Part shown: piece after piece, positions 29,567 to 39,071 of the stretch | Position numbering within the stretch: position 1 is the stretch's first letter | Layout: every line of letters starts with the position of its first letter | NCBI GenBank assembly: GCA_947627565.1 | Contig: CANQWO010000002.1 | Coordinates: forward strand, 1-64,000 | Source of the DNA: an uncultured Clostridia bacterium | Lineage (GTDB): Bacteria > Bacillota > Clostridia > Christensenellales > Borkfalkiaceae | Length of the DNA stretch: 64,000 nt | Reading direction: 5' to 3' | Made by a program: the position numbers and the translations under genes | The notes under the pieces: model-generated | The model's input: only the letters and a program-made list of their open reading frames with translations | Told to the model about the DNA's origin: nothing | The model's database searches: none

Positions 29567-32500
29567 TCACGCTACGGTCCCCTCTTCGGCTCCCTCTTCG
29601 GTCCCCTCTTTGGGTCCCTCTTTGGGTTCCTCGGCCTCCTCCGTCTTGGGGAGCAGGGCCTTATAGTCGTCGAGGTTCTTGTAGTCTTCGAGCGTGGTGT
29701 CGCCGACAACGGTGAGGTTCTTGAGCGCAGCCCAGTTCTTTTGGACATCCGCAACTTTGCCGTCCGTGTAGACGGTGAAGCCCTTGCAGTTCGTGAACAC
29801 GTTGGCATTGAAGCCGGAAGTCGTCTTGGCGACCTGCATATCCTTGGGGATATACACGAGCTTGAGGTCGGCGCAATCCTTGAAGACATTCGTGCCGAGA
29901 GTCTTGAGCGCCGCGGGAAGTTCGATGTGCGTGATACCCGACCCCTCAAAGGCATTGTTGCCGATGACGGTGAGGGTTGCGGGCAGTTCCACAGACTTGA
30001 GCTTCGTGCAGCCCTTAAACAGTTCCTTACCGAATCCAACGAGATCGGTGGGCAGTTTCACAGAGGTGAGCTCGGCGCAGTTCGCGAACACAGAGCAAGC
30101 AGTAGTTGCGCTCGTCACTTTAGTGGTCGCAGACGAAGTTCCGAGATACAGAAGATTCTTGCAAGCGCTCATATCGATTGACGTGATGTGCGACCCATCA
30201 AAAGCCTGCGTTGCAACGATCTTCACGGTCTCCGGAAGCACGATGTCGCCGCTGAGTGGCATGCAGAATTGGGTACCGATCGCCTGCAATTTCGCAGGGA
30301 GCACAAAACCCTCGAGCTGCGTGCAGCCGTCAAAGAGGTGACCGCTGAGCCAGACGACGGTCTCGGGCAGCTTCACTTCGGTAAGCGCGGTACAGTTCTG
30401 GAACAGATATCCGTTCGCAACACTTGTAGGAAGCGTCGCCGAAGAAGTTCCGAGAGCCTGCAAGTTCGTCATGTTGCTCCAATCGACCTTCGAAAGTTTG
30501 GTGCCGACAAAGGTGTAGGACCCCGTATACTTCATGCTGGTGGGAAGCGTGATGTTCGCAAGCTCGGTGCACCCGTCGAAGGTATGAGAGCTTGTAAATC
30601 CTTCAAACACGGTATTGCCGTTGAAGTCGACCTCGGTAAGCGCAACGCACTTCGAGAAGGCATACTCGGCGATCTGTTTCAGGCCCTTCGGCAGTTTCAC
30701 GCTCTGGAGCGCATCGCATTCGGCGAACGCATATTTTTCGAGCAATTCGAGTTTGCACGCGTCTTCAAACACGACTTTCGTAAGCTGTTTGCATTGAGAG
30801 AACTGATGTCCGCCCTGTGTGGTACCTTCATTCCCCGCAAACGCCTCGATCTGCGCGGGGATCGTAACCTGTTTGATCGGAGTCTTTTCGAACGCGTGCC
30901 GTCCGATGGTAGTGACTTTGTTAAAGTTGATCGTGGTGATCCCGCTTCCGGAGAGGATGCCGGAACCCGTATCCTTCACGCAGTTCGGGAAGGTAAAGCT
31001 CGTGATCGCCGTGCAGTTCTGAAGCATGTAGTTCGGAAGTCTCTCCAAGTTGAAATCATCTGCGAAGGTCACGTTCTTCAGCTTTGCGTTGTTCGCAAGG
31101 AAGTAGGTGCCGATCGATTTTGCGTTGGGAACTTCGAAGTTCACAAACTGGCATCCGTCGAACACGTTGTTTCCGAAGGTGATATCGCTCGTGTTCTCGG
31201 GGAAATCGACCTCGGTGAGACCGCTGTTTTGGAACGCATAGTTGCCGATCGAGACATGCTCAGACTTGATCGTAAGTTTTGTGAGCGTTGTGATGTTCGC
31301 AAACACGCTTGCGTCAACGGTTTCGGTGCTTGCTCCGATGGTGAAGGAGGTGAGCGCCGTTCCCTTGAACGCATTGCTCTTGATCGCATGGACGTCGTTA
31401 AAATCGACGGTGGCGAGGCTTTCGCATCCGGAGAACATGTCGGACGGGATCGCATCCAATTCCGGCGCCTTGAAAGTGACCTTCTTGAGCGCGGTGCAGC
31501 CCGAGAACATGCCCGAGTATCCGCTGTAAGCGCTGGACGTCGCGACGTCGCTCATTCTGAAGCTCACGGGGAAGACGACTTCTTGCAGCGCGGTGCAGCC
31601 CTTGAACGCTTGCTTATAGAGTGCGTTCACGCCTTCGGGAATGGTGAGGCTGGTGAGCTGGGTGTTGTTCTCAAAGACGTTATCCCCCATGTTGGTGTAG
31701 GTATAGGAGGAGCTGTATCCCGTTACTTTGATGACAGGAAGGGTGAGCGACTTCAAGCCGCAGCCCGAGAATGCCTGTTTGCCGAAGACGGCGATGTTAT
31801 CGAGATTGATGGTCGTGAGCGCGGAGCAGCCCTCAAAGGCATTTGCGCCGATCGCGCCGACGGATGCGGGCAGCCGCACCGTGGTGAGAGACTTGCAATT
31901 CTTGAAGGTATTCTCAGCGCTGCTGTTCGCGCTGATTGCGAGCGTCCCGCCGATGCCCGTCATATCGGTCATCTGCGAGAGATCGAGGGTGGTGAGTGCG
32001 GTGCCTTCGAAGCCGCTCGTGCCGAGCGTAGTGATCGACTTCGGAAGTTTCACGGTCTCGAGCGCCCCATCGTTCTGGAACAGGAATCCGGCAGCCCCGC
32101 TCCCCGAGGAGATACCCAAATTCGTGCCGAGGATCTGCAGATTCTCGTTGCGGCTCAGATCGACGGAAGTGAGGCCGGGGCAGTTCTTGAACGCGGAAGC
32201 GCCGAGGTGCGTGAGGTGGCTCGTCGCCTCGAGGTTGATGGAGGCAAGATTGGTGCAGCCTGCGAAGGCCTTCCCTGCGATGCTCTCGAGCGCACTGCTC
32301 GCCTGAATGGTGACTTTTACAAGGTTCGTGCATCCCTCAAAGGCAGACTTGTTGATCGTCACGACGCTTGCGGGGATATAGACGGAGGTGATGCCCGTCT
32401 GATTTGCAAAGGCGCTTGCGCCGATCTCGAACGCGCCGAGCCCGATCGTGAGATCGCCCTCAATCGCGCCGAAGACCATCATGACGGAACCGTCTGCATC

Positions 32501-35500
32501 GTAGAGGATGGGCTGCTCTTCGTCCACGCTGAAGTAGATGCTGTCCTCATCCACCGTGATGTCCTCGATGGCGCATCCCGCAAAGGTATTGTTGATGGAC
32601 TTCACGGAAGCGGAGAGGTGATAGGTAACAGCCGTTGTGTTTTTGTTGAACAGGGTCTGCCCGAGTTCGATGCCGTTCTCCGATTCGGGGAAGGTAATCT
32701 CGGTGATCGCGGTGTTCTGGAACGCATTTGCGCCGACGGATTCGAGCTTGGTCATGCCGCTCGCAAAGTTCACCGTCTTGAGGCCAGTGCAAGAGAGGAA
32801 CGCGGAGCTCGCGATCGTCTTGAGGGTGGCGGGAAGCGTGATGCTCTCGAGCGCGATGCAGTTCTCGAATACGTTCTCGCCGATCTCGAAGGGATTGACG
32901 GGATTCCCGAAGTTGACAGTTGCGAGTTTGGTGAGGTTGGGATCGTTTGGTTTGTCAGGATTAAAGGCAAACGCGCTCTTGCCGATGTATTCGATCTGGC
33001 TGTTCGGCGCGAAGGTGACCTTCGTGAGGTTGACAAGGGGCTGCCAAGACGCCACGGAGCTGAGCGCATTTCCGTAACCGAATGCCGAGCCTTCGATGCG
33101 CTTCACGGAGGCGGGAATGGTGAGTTCGCTGACGCGAAGCCCCATGAATGCGGCGACGCCGATGGTCTCAAGCCCTTCGTTCAGGGTGAGGGACTCAAGG
33201 TTGCCCCCCTTCAAATTATAGGTGAACGCCTGGTCCCCGATCGTGCGCATGCTTGCGGGAAGTTTGAGTTCGGTGAGCGCCGTAAGATCATAGAAGGCGC
33301 GGTAACCCACTTCACGCAGGGCGCTGTCCGCGGGGAATACGAGTTCCGCGAGCGCGGTGCAACCCGCGAAAGACCCGATGCCGACCGTCTCCACGCTCTT
33401 AGGAAGCGTGAGAGACTCGAGTTTCAACATGCCGGAGAATACGAAATCATCGATGTGCGTAATACGTTCGGGAAGTTCGAGCGCGGTGATGGGCGCCGAG
33501 CCGGAGAACAGGCTGAAACCGCTTCTGAGGCTCGCCCAAATGGTCGAGGGATTGTAGCCGCCCTCGATCATGAGTTCGGCGTCGCCGCCCTTCTCGAAGG
33601 TGACCGTCTTCAGCTTGGTGCAACCGTTAAAGGCTTTGAAGCCGATCTTCGTCACCGTGTTGGGAATGAAAACAGAGGTAAGGGTCGACGTGGAGCCGAG
33701 CGCAACCCGTCCGATCTCGGTCGTCCCTTTGGGGAGATGGAGATCGGTGATATTCGCCTGGCCGAACGCATACGGTTCGAGAACGAGTTCGTCCACTTCT
33801 TCCGCAAATTTCACTTCGGTGACTTTGGACGCAGATACGGAGGTGCCGCCGAACGCATAGGAGCAGATGACTTTGACGGTTTCGGGAACGGTGACCGTGC
33901 CCGTCTTTGCGCCGGGGCAGAAGATGAGGCTGGTGGGAACGCTCTCTTCCAGTCCATAGAGCACGCCGTCAATTGCCTTAAAGTGCGTGTTGCCGTCTTT
34001 CACCGTGATCGTAGTGAGCGAATTGCACGAAAGGAATACATCCATCGTTTCGTAGTTCACCGTGGCTCCATCTGTGCCGGACGACAGGCTGCCAACGCCG
34101 AGTTCTTCGAGGGAAGCGGGCAATTCCACGGTTGTGAGGGAGGTCTTGGCGAACGCTTGCGTGCCGATGGTCTTGAGCCCTTCGTTGAGGGTCACGGTCT
34201 TGAGTTTGCTCGTGCCGCTCGAGGAAAAGCTGCTTGCCCCGATGGAGACGGTGCGTTCGGGCAGCTCGAGGGTGAGAAGCTCATTGCAGTTATAGAAGGC
34301 GCTGTCGCCGATGGTGAGGCTCGTCGCCTTTTGGAGCCCCTTTTCGGCGCTGTCCGCATCGAGGTCTTTGCGGAACGTGACGGTCGCGAGCTTGGTGCAG
34401 CCGGAGAAGGCGCCCGAGCCGATGGACGTGAGCGTGGCGGGAAGCGAGATGGCGGTCAGCGTGGTGCGGTTCGCAAAGAGGTTGTCGCCGATTTGGGTGA
34501 CGGTATCGGGCACGTCATACTTCGTGACGTCTGCGGGATAGAACAGGATCTCCGTCATTTCATGGTTGAAGAGAACGCCGTTCGCATCCGTGATCTGCTG
34601 GTTAGCCGGATCCACTTTGACATCCGCGACCTTGGCGCCGAAGACGGCGGCGATGTTCACGCCGTGCACATACTGCCCGAGGCGGACAATCGTGATCGTA
34701 GAGGTGTGCGTCGTCCCTTCGTCGGAGGCAAACGCATTCACCGAGAAGTTGAGCGTCCGATTGTTGCTGCCGCAGTTGACGACGGCCTCTTTGAATCCAC
34801 TCGCATAATACGATCCAAACGCATAGGAGCCGAGATTGACGAGGTTTTCGGGAAGAACGTAGATAAGTTTCTCCTGCGTAGAGGGACCATTGGCGGTTTC
34901 CACGGTGATCTTGAGATCCTTATTCGGGAATCGGTAGAACGCCCTCGCTCCGATCGTGAGATCGGGGTCTGCCGCCGTGGACTTGAAGATGAGCTCGGTC
35001 ACGTTCTTGAAGCCGTCGGGTATGTTATAAGGCTGTGCCTTCGTATCGAACGCACCCGCGCCGATGTTGGTGACGGTGCGCGCGATCTCGATCTTCTTGA
35101 CATTGTTGATGGGCGATGTCATCTTCACCCCCTTGGGAATGGCGTCGGAGGGAATGGAGGTGACGCCTTCGGGAATGATGATTTCGCTCACAGTGAGGGC
35201 ACTCGTGCTCGGGGCAGGCTGCTTGTAGGGAAGCGGATAGAGCACAAGCTCTCTGCCGTTATCCGCCGTCTTGCGGCAGACAAGGCCTTCGATCATCACG
35301 AAGTGCTTGGCATTATCGGGGACCGTGAGGGTGGTGAGTCGGCCAAGCCCGTAGCTGCTCTCTTCCGTGAAATCGAACGCGGAGCCCGAGAAGCTCGAGG
35401 CAAGGCGCGCGGGAAGATTGACCGTCTGCAAGGAGTTGACCTTGTGGAACGCGCCGTTCTCGAAGGTGAGTTCTTCGCCCTCCCCTTCTTCGGGATCGAG

Positions 35501-38494
35501 GAAGGTGATCTCGCGGAGGATGTTGTGGTTGTAGAACGCATCGGCAGACACATGGGTCACGCTCGCGGGGACCACGATCTTGTGGATCGTCCACGGGTTC
35601 ACCGTGCTCAAAGCGCTGCTATCCTGCGGGAGCCAACCGGAAGTGAGGCGGGTGACCACGTCGGGGACATAGAACGTATTCTCCTCGAGCACATGATGCC
35701 CGGGATAGTAGTAGATCTCCACGTCGCCCGTGATTTCGTTGTGCGTGAGCAGAATGCCGTCGACGCTGAAGAAACGACGGGTGTGGTTGCCCTCGGCCTG
35801 CAACACGTTGATGCTATCGAGGTTGTTGCAGCCTTCAAACGCGATGCCCACCGAACCGACGGTGATTGTGTTGATCGTGTCGTAGAAATTGACGGTTTTG
35901 AGAGTGGCCGTCGAGGAGAAATCGCTGATCGCCACGACCGGCTCGCCCAAGTGGGTCTGCGGGATGGTGATCTCCTCCACAAAGCCGATGCCGACGCCCT
36001 TGGAGACCGCATAGCCGCCCTCTACCTTGGAGAACGTGAACAGTTCTACCCAATAGGCATAGAGCGAACGCGCTTCATCCGTCCAAGGGCGGAGCGCAAC
36101 GCCGTCTTTATCGGTATATTGCGTGCCTGCGCCGTTGGGCTGGGAATACCAGCCGGCAAAGGCCATCTCTTCGGTCTTCGCCTCGGGCACGGGAAGGGTA
36201 TACTCTTCGTTAAACTCTACGAGTACGTCGTCAACGGGCTCGCCGTTGCTGCCCTCGTTGAGCGTCGCCTGATACTTGTTTGCAAGCCAATTGGCATAGA
36301 GTGTGAGATCGTTGTCGTCGGAATAGAGCGTGTCCTCGAACTTGACGCCGCCCTTCGCCGCACCGGCGGGATCGGTGTACCAGCCGGCAAACGTATAGCC
36401 ATAGCGCTCGGTGACCGCCGCGGGCACGGGATCGCCCTTGGCAAGATACACGGTGCCGACCGGTTCGCCGAACTGCGCGTCGAACGCAAGCCGATATACA
36501 TGCACACTGATCGACTGCAACGGAGAAAGCGTTCCGTCGGTGAATTTCGCTCTGAGCGTGATGGTGGTGTCGCCGGTCTCGGTGAACTCCACATTGAGGC
36601 ACTGCTCGGCGGATTCATACGTCGTCACGCCGACGGTGACGAGATATTTTTCGACGTTGAGCGCGGGTTCCCACGAGAGAACGCCCGCGTAATACTTCAG
36701 CGTCTTGGGAAATTCGTTCGCGTCCTGCAAGCTGTGGACCGTGAGAGGTTCGCTGGGAAGAGACTCCGCGGCGGGGTTCGCATTGCATGCACTCACGGAC
36801 ACGGTATACTCCGAAACGCCCTCCACGAGGTGCAAAGCAAATTCAAAGGAGGTCGCTCCCGCTTCGGTTTCGAACTTGGTATCACCGATGGTGACGCTGT
36901 AGTGATCGGCGCCCGGGACTGCCGTCCACGAAACGGTGCCGCCGCTGAGTTTGAGCCCGGAAGGCGTGGAGAGACGGACTTTCTCATAGCCGAGTTCCGC
37001 CTCTGCGGGAGAGGTCCAGCCGCGCGCAACGGGGAAGACTCTCAGCGTGTATTTGCCAGCGCCGTAATTTTCGAGCGACAGGCTCTCGTCGTAGACATAG
37101 CCCTTCCAGACCTCTTTCGTGTCGAGCAGGAGGGTGACGTAATAAGAGGTAGCGTGATCGACGGGCGACCAGGTTGCGACGTCTTCGGCGGTGACGGTAA
37201 GATCCTTGACCGTTTCGAGTTTGCGGTCGAAGACGAGCTCGGAGGTGGCGGAGAGCCAGCCCTCGTTCTTCGCGGTAACCGTGAACGTGAAGCCGCCCTT
37301 CGGCATCTCGCACGCGCTGAAATCATAGCTCGTTCTGTTGCCGAGCTCGATGGAGGTGTGGGAATGGCCGAGCGTACCGCAGGTCATGGAAAGCGTATAG
37401 GACGTGGCGTTTTCCACGGGGTTGAACAGCAGCGTGGACTCGGAGACGCGGAGCGCAGTGGGCTTCGCAAGCTGCTTATTGCGGAAATAAGCGTTCGTGG
37501 TGTTTGTCCCCAGCGAGACGGAGACGACATAGTCCCCCGCCGCCTGTGCGGAGAAATCGAAATCCGTCTTCGTGAGCGACGTCTTATCGGACGTGAGGCG
37601 GAAAACCTCGTCTCCGTTGGGGCCCGTGATCACGACCGTGTAGTTGTTCAGCGTGCCGGACGCGGACCACGTGATGTCGTCCTGTTCCACGGAGACAACG
37701 GGCGCCTCGCTCTTCCACACCGCGTATAAGGTGGTGTCGCCGGAGAGCTTCTGTTCATTATACTTATAGGTAAGTTTGGAGGCTTCGCCATAGTGGCTGA
37801 CCCACCAACCGACAAATTCCGCCCCTTCCTTCTCGGGTGCGGGTGCGGCATAGAGCACGCCGCCGATCGTCTGCTTCGCGGCAATCTCCGTGGCGCCTTC
37901 ACCGGAGACGAACGTCACGGTGTACTCTTCGCCGACCACTGCGTCGACATAGCGCGCATGGAGCGTGAGGTCGGAGGTAATGGGACGATTGAAATTAAAG
38001 AGGTTTTTGTGCTCCGTATCGGTATACCAGCCGACAAAGACCTTGTTTGCCAAGGTGGGGCCCTGTTCCGGTGCCTCCGCCGTCTTGCCGTTGAGCACGC
38101 TGAGCGCCGGAACCGCGCTTCCGCCCTCTGTATCGAAAGTGACCGTATAGTTCACCTTTCTGAGGAAACGGAGGGCGACGTTGTTATATGTCATCGTAAT
38201 GACGTGGTCCGCATACGAGGCGCTGTAGGTCTGCTCGCCAAAGGTGACGGTGAGGACGCCCCCGTTCGGAACATAACTTCCGATGACGGGTTCGCCGCTC
38301 ATATTGAGGGTGATCGAGCAGTCCTCGGTGAGCGTGAGAGTATATTCCGCGCTGCCGACTTCGCAGTAGTATTCCCCTGCTTCGTCGCCGGCTTGGTATT
38401 TACTCTCCTTCTCCTTGTTACAGGCCGTGATGATCGCCATGCCTGTGACAAGCGTGAAAAGAATCACCATGAAAACCAATAGCTTTCGTTTCAT
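29567..38494 (-). CDS. 2975-residue giant BspA-type LRR / InlB-repeat lipoprotein
   Basis: The signal peptide ends in IITAC (Cys25). After about 85 unassigned residues come two InlB B-type repeats (about 113-260), several fibronectin III-like modules with repeated xLSWExAxxxExYxVTV patterns (about 265-640), and two further InlB repeats (about 650-810). About 2100 residues of LRR_5 repeats (LTSIxLPxTLxxIGxxAFxxCTxL) follow. The tail is Glu/Pro/Gly-rich (EEPKEGPKEGTEEG). Lipid-anchored surface protein, likely a long solenoid for adhesion or glycan/host binding by analogy; not experimentally supported here. AAGGAG and a strong promoter precede it, and it is transcribed alone. Confidence 0.87.
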   Translation of the reverse strand: MKRKLLVFMVILFTLVTGMAIITACNKEKESKYQAGDEAGEYYCEVGSAEYTLTLTEDCSITLNMSGEPVIGSYVPNGGVLTVTFGEQTYSASYADHVITMTYNNVALRFLRKVNYTVTFDTEGGSAVPALSVLNGKTAEAPEQGPTLANKVFVGWYTDTEHKNLFNFNRPITSDLTLHARYVDAVVGEEYTVTFVSGEGATEIAAKQTIGGVLYAAPAPEKEGAEFVGWWVSHYGEASKLTYKYNEQKLSGDTTLYAVWKSEAPVVSVEQDDITWSASGTLNNYTVVITGPNGDEVFRLTSDKTSLTKTDFDFSAQAAGDYVVSVSLGTNTTNAYFRNKQLAKPTALRVSESTLLFNPVENATSYTLSMTCGTLGHSHTSIELGNRTSYDFSACEMPKGGFTFTVTAKNEGWLSATSELVFDRKLETVKDLTVTAEDVATWSPVDHATSYYVTLLLDTKEVWKGYVYDESLSLENYGAGKYTLRVFPVARGWTSPAEAELGYEKVRLSTPSGLKLSGGTVSWTAVPGADHYSVTIGDTKFETEAGATSFEFALHLVEGVSEYTVSVSACNANPAAESLPSEPLTVHSLQDANEFPKTLKYYAGVLSWEPALNVEKYLVTVGVTTYESAEQCLNVEFTETGDTTITLRAKFTDGTLSPLQSISVHVYRLAFDAQFGEPVGTVYLAKGDPVPAAVTERYGYTFAGWYTDPAGAAKGGVKFEDTLYSDDNDLTLYANWLANKYQATLNEGSNGEPVDDVLVEFNEEYTLPVPEAKTEEMAFAGWYSQPNGAGTQYTDKDGVALRPWTDEARSLYAYWVELFTFSKVEGGYAVSKGVGIGFVEEITIPQTHLGEPVVAISDFSSTATLKTVNFYDTINTITVGSVGIAFEGCNNLDSINVLQAEGNHTRRFFSVDGILLTHNEITGDVEIYYYPGHHVLEENTFYVPDVVTRLTSGWLPQDSSALSTVNPWTIHKIVVPASVTHVSADAFYNHNILREITFLDPEEGEGEELTFENGAFHKVNSLQTVNLPARLASSFSGSAFDFTEESSYGLGRLTTLTVPDNAKHFVMIEGLVCRKTADNGRELVLYPLPYKQPAPSTSALTVSEIIIPEGVTSIPSDAIPKGVKMTSPINNVKKIEIARTVTNIGAGAFDTKAQPYNIPDGFKNVTELIFKSTAADPDLTIGARAFYRFPNKDLKITVETANGPSTQEKLIYVLPENLVNLGSYAFGSYYASGFKEAVVNCGSNNRTLNFSVNAFASDEGTTHTSTITIVRLGQYVHGVNIAAVFGAKVADVKVDPANQQITDANGVLFNHEMTEILFYPADVTKYDVPDTVTQIGDNLFANRTTLTAISLPATLTSIGSGAFSGCTKLATVTFRKDLDADSAEKGLQKATSLTIGDSAFYNCNELLTLELPERTVSIGASSFSSSGTSKLKTVTLNEGLKTIGTQAFAKTSLTTVELPASLEELGVGSLSSGTDGATVNYETMDVFLSCNSLTTITVKDGNTHFKAIDGVLYGLEESVPTSLIFCPGAKTGTVTVPETVKVICSYAFGGTSVSASKVTEVKFAEEVDELVLEPYAFGQANITDLHLPKGTTEIGRVALGSTSTLTSVFIPNTVTKIGFKAFNGCTKLKTVTFEKGGDAELMIEGGYNPSTIWASLRSGFSLFSGSAPITALELPERITHIDDFVFSGMLKLESLTLPKSVETVGIGSFAGCTALAELVFPADSALREVGYRAFYDLTALTELKLPASMRTIGDQAFTYNLKGGNLESLTLNEGLETIGVAAFMGLRVSELTIPASVKRIEGSAFGYGNALSSVASWQPLVNLTKVTFAPNSQIEYIGKSAFAFNPDKPNDPNLTKLATVNFGNPVNPFEIGENVFENCIALESITLPATLKTIASSAFLSCTGLKTVNFASGMTKLESVGANAFQNTAITEITFPESENGIELGQTLFNKNTTAVTYHLSASVKSINNTFAGCAIEDITVDEDSIYFSVDEEQPILYDADGSVMMVFGAIEGDLTIGLGAFEIGASAFANQTGITSVYIPASVVTINKSAFEGCTNLVKVTIQASSALESIAGKAFAGCTNLASINLEATSHLTHLGASAFKNCPGLTSVDLSRNENLQILGTNLGISSGSGAAGFLFQNDGALETVKLPKSITTLGTSGFEGTALTTLDLSQMTDMTGIGGTLAISANSSAENTFKNCKSLTTVRLPASVGAIGANAFEGCSALTTINLDNIAVFGKQAFSGCGLKSLTLPVIKVTGYSSSYTYTNMGDNVFENNTQLTSLTIPEGVNALYKQAFKGCTALQEVVFPVSFRMSDVATSSAYSGYSGMFSGCTALKKVTFKAPELDAIPSDMFSGCESLATVDFNDVHAIKSNAFKGTALTSFTIGASTETVDASVFANITTLTKLTIKSEHVSIGNYAFQNSGLTEVDFPENTSDITFGNNVFDGCQFVNFEVPNAKSIGTYFLANNAKLKNVTFADDFNLERLPNYMLQNCTAITSFTFPNCVKDTGSGILSGSGITTINFNKVTTIGRHAFEKTPIKQVTIPAQIEAFAGNEGTTQGGHQFSQCKQLTKVVFEDACKLELLEKYAFAECDALQSVKLPKGLKQIAEYAFSKCVALTEVDFNGNTVFEGFTSSHTFDGCTELANITLPTSMKYTGSYTFVGTKLSKVDWSNMTNLQALGTSSATLPTSVANGYLFQNCTALTEVKLPETVVWLSGHLFDGCTQLEGFVLPAKLQAIGTQFCMPLSGDIVLPETVKIVATQAFDGSHITSIDMSACKNLLYLGTSSATTKVTSATTACSVFANCAELTSVKLPTDLVGFGKELFKGCTKLKSVELPATLTVIGNNAFEGSGITHIELPAALKTLGTNVFKDCADLKLVYIPKDMQVAKTTSGFNANVFTNCKGFTVYTDGKVADVQKNWAALKNLTVVGDTTLEDYKNLDDYKALLPKTEEAEEPKEGPKEGTEEGAEEGTVA

Positions 38495-38529
38495 AGTCTC
38501 TCTCCTTTCTGAATTTTTTATTTCACTTT

Positions 38530-38559
38530 ATTATATCCGACCCCGCGCTCATATGTCAA
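38530..38559 (-). promoter_or_regulatory. strong promoter of the giant LRR gene
   Basis: On the minus strand TTGACA (38559-38554), an 18-base spacer, TATAAT (38535-38530). The leader is about 28 bases. Confidence 0.85.
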
Positions 38560-38809
38560 GCAAAAGGGTCGGGAAACTGCATAAATATTTATTCATTTTC
38601 TATAAAGATTTATGAAGTTTGGCATAAGCGATTCTTATACAAAAAGAAAAACGACTGTTTTTTGCCGTTTTTCGGGCGAAAAAGGCCATTTTCTGAAGAA
38701 AATTGAATAGTTTCCGACAAAAAAGCCCAAAAAGAACAAAACGCACAAAATATGTGCTTCATTCAACAAAAATACAGTCAGGTTCCGCAAAAACGGGCAA
38801 CCGGGCGAG

Positions 38810-38843
38810 CTTGATCCCATTATAATCTTGATCCCATTATAAT
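38810..38843 (+). repeat. 17-base tandem duplication in a gene-free region
   Basis: CTTGATCCCATTATAAT occurs twice head to tail. The stretch 38560-38952 around it has no supported gene; it is AT-rich with a few short hairpins (for example 38647-38672). Confidence 0.75.
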
Positions 38844-38952
38844 ATTGTCGAACATGCAAGCGGCGCCGGCTAAAAGACCGGAGAGCATGCCACCCCACCG
38901 TAGCGCAGGTTGCGAGCCGCAGTGCATGAAGGACGGATTTGTGTTTTCATCG

Positions 38953-38992
38953 AAAACGGGCATACCATGTCCGCGATCGGCCGTTCAAAATG
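38953..38992 (+). repeat. 40-base intergenic repeat carrying the CCATGTCCGCG motif, copy 2
   Basis: 39 of 40 positions match 13150-13189. The core 11-mer is at 38965-38975. It abuts the terminator palindrome at 38993. Confidence 0.85.
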
Positions 38993-39026
38993 CAAGAAAA
39001 AAGTCCCTGCAGGGACTTTTTTCTTG
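38993..39026. terminator. palindromic terminator followed by C/T-rich tandem repeats
   Basis: Arms 38993-39008 and 39011-39026 form a perfect 16-bp stem with a GC centre. From 39015 to 39072 three C/T-rich copies of a CTTGCCTTGTTTC-containing unit follow, ending at the stop of the next gene. Confidence 0.8.
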
Positions 39027-39071
39027 CCTTGTTTCTTTTTCTTGCCTTGTTTCTTTTTTCTTGCCTTGTTT

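Noticed and set aside
30188-37729. A 2513-codon open frame antisense to the giant LRR gene
   Set aside because: Frame lock from GC-rich codon bias: the opposite strand has signal peptide, ribosome site, promoter and clear LRR repeats; the antisense product is low-complexity Arg/Glu with no start context.
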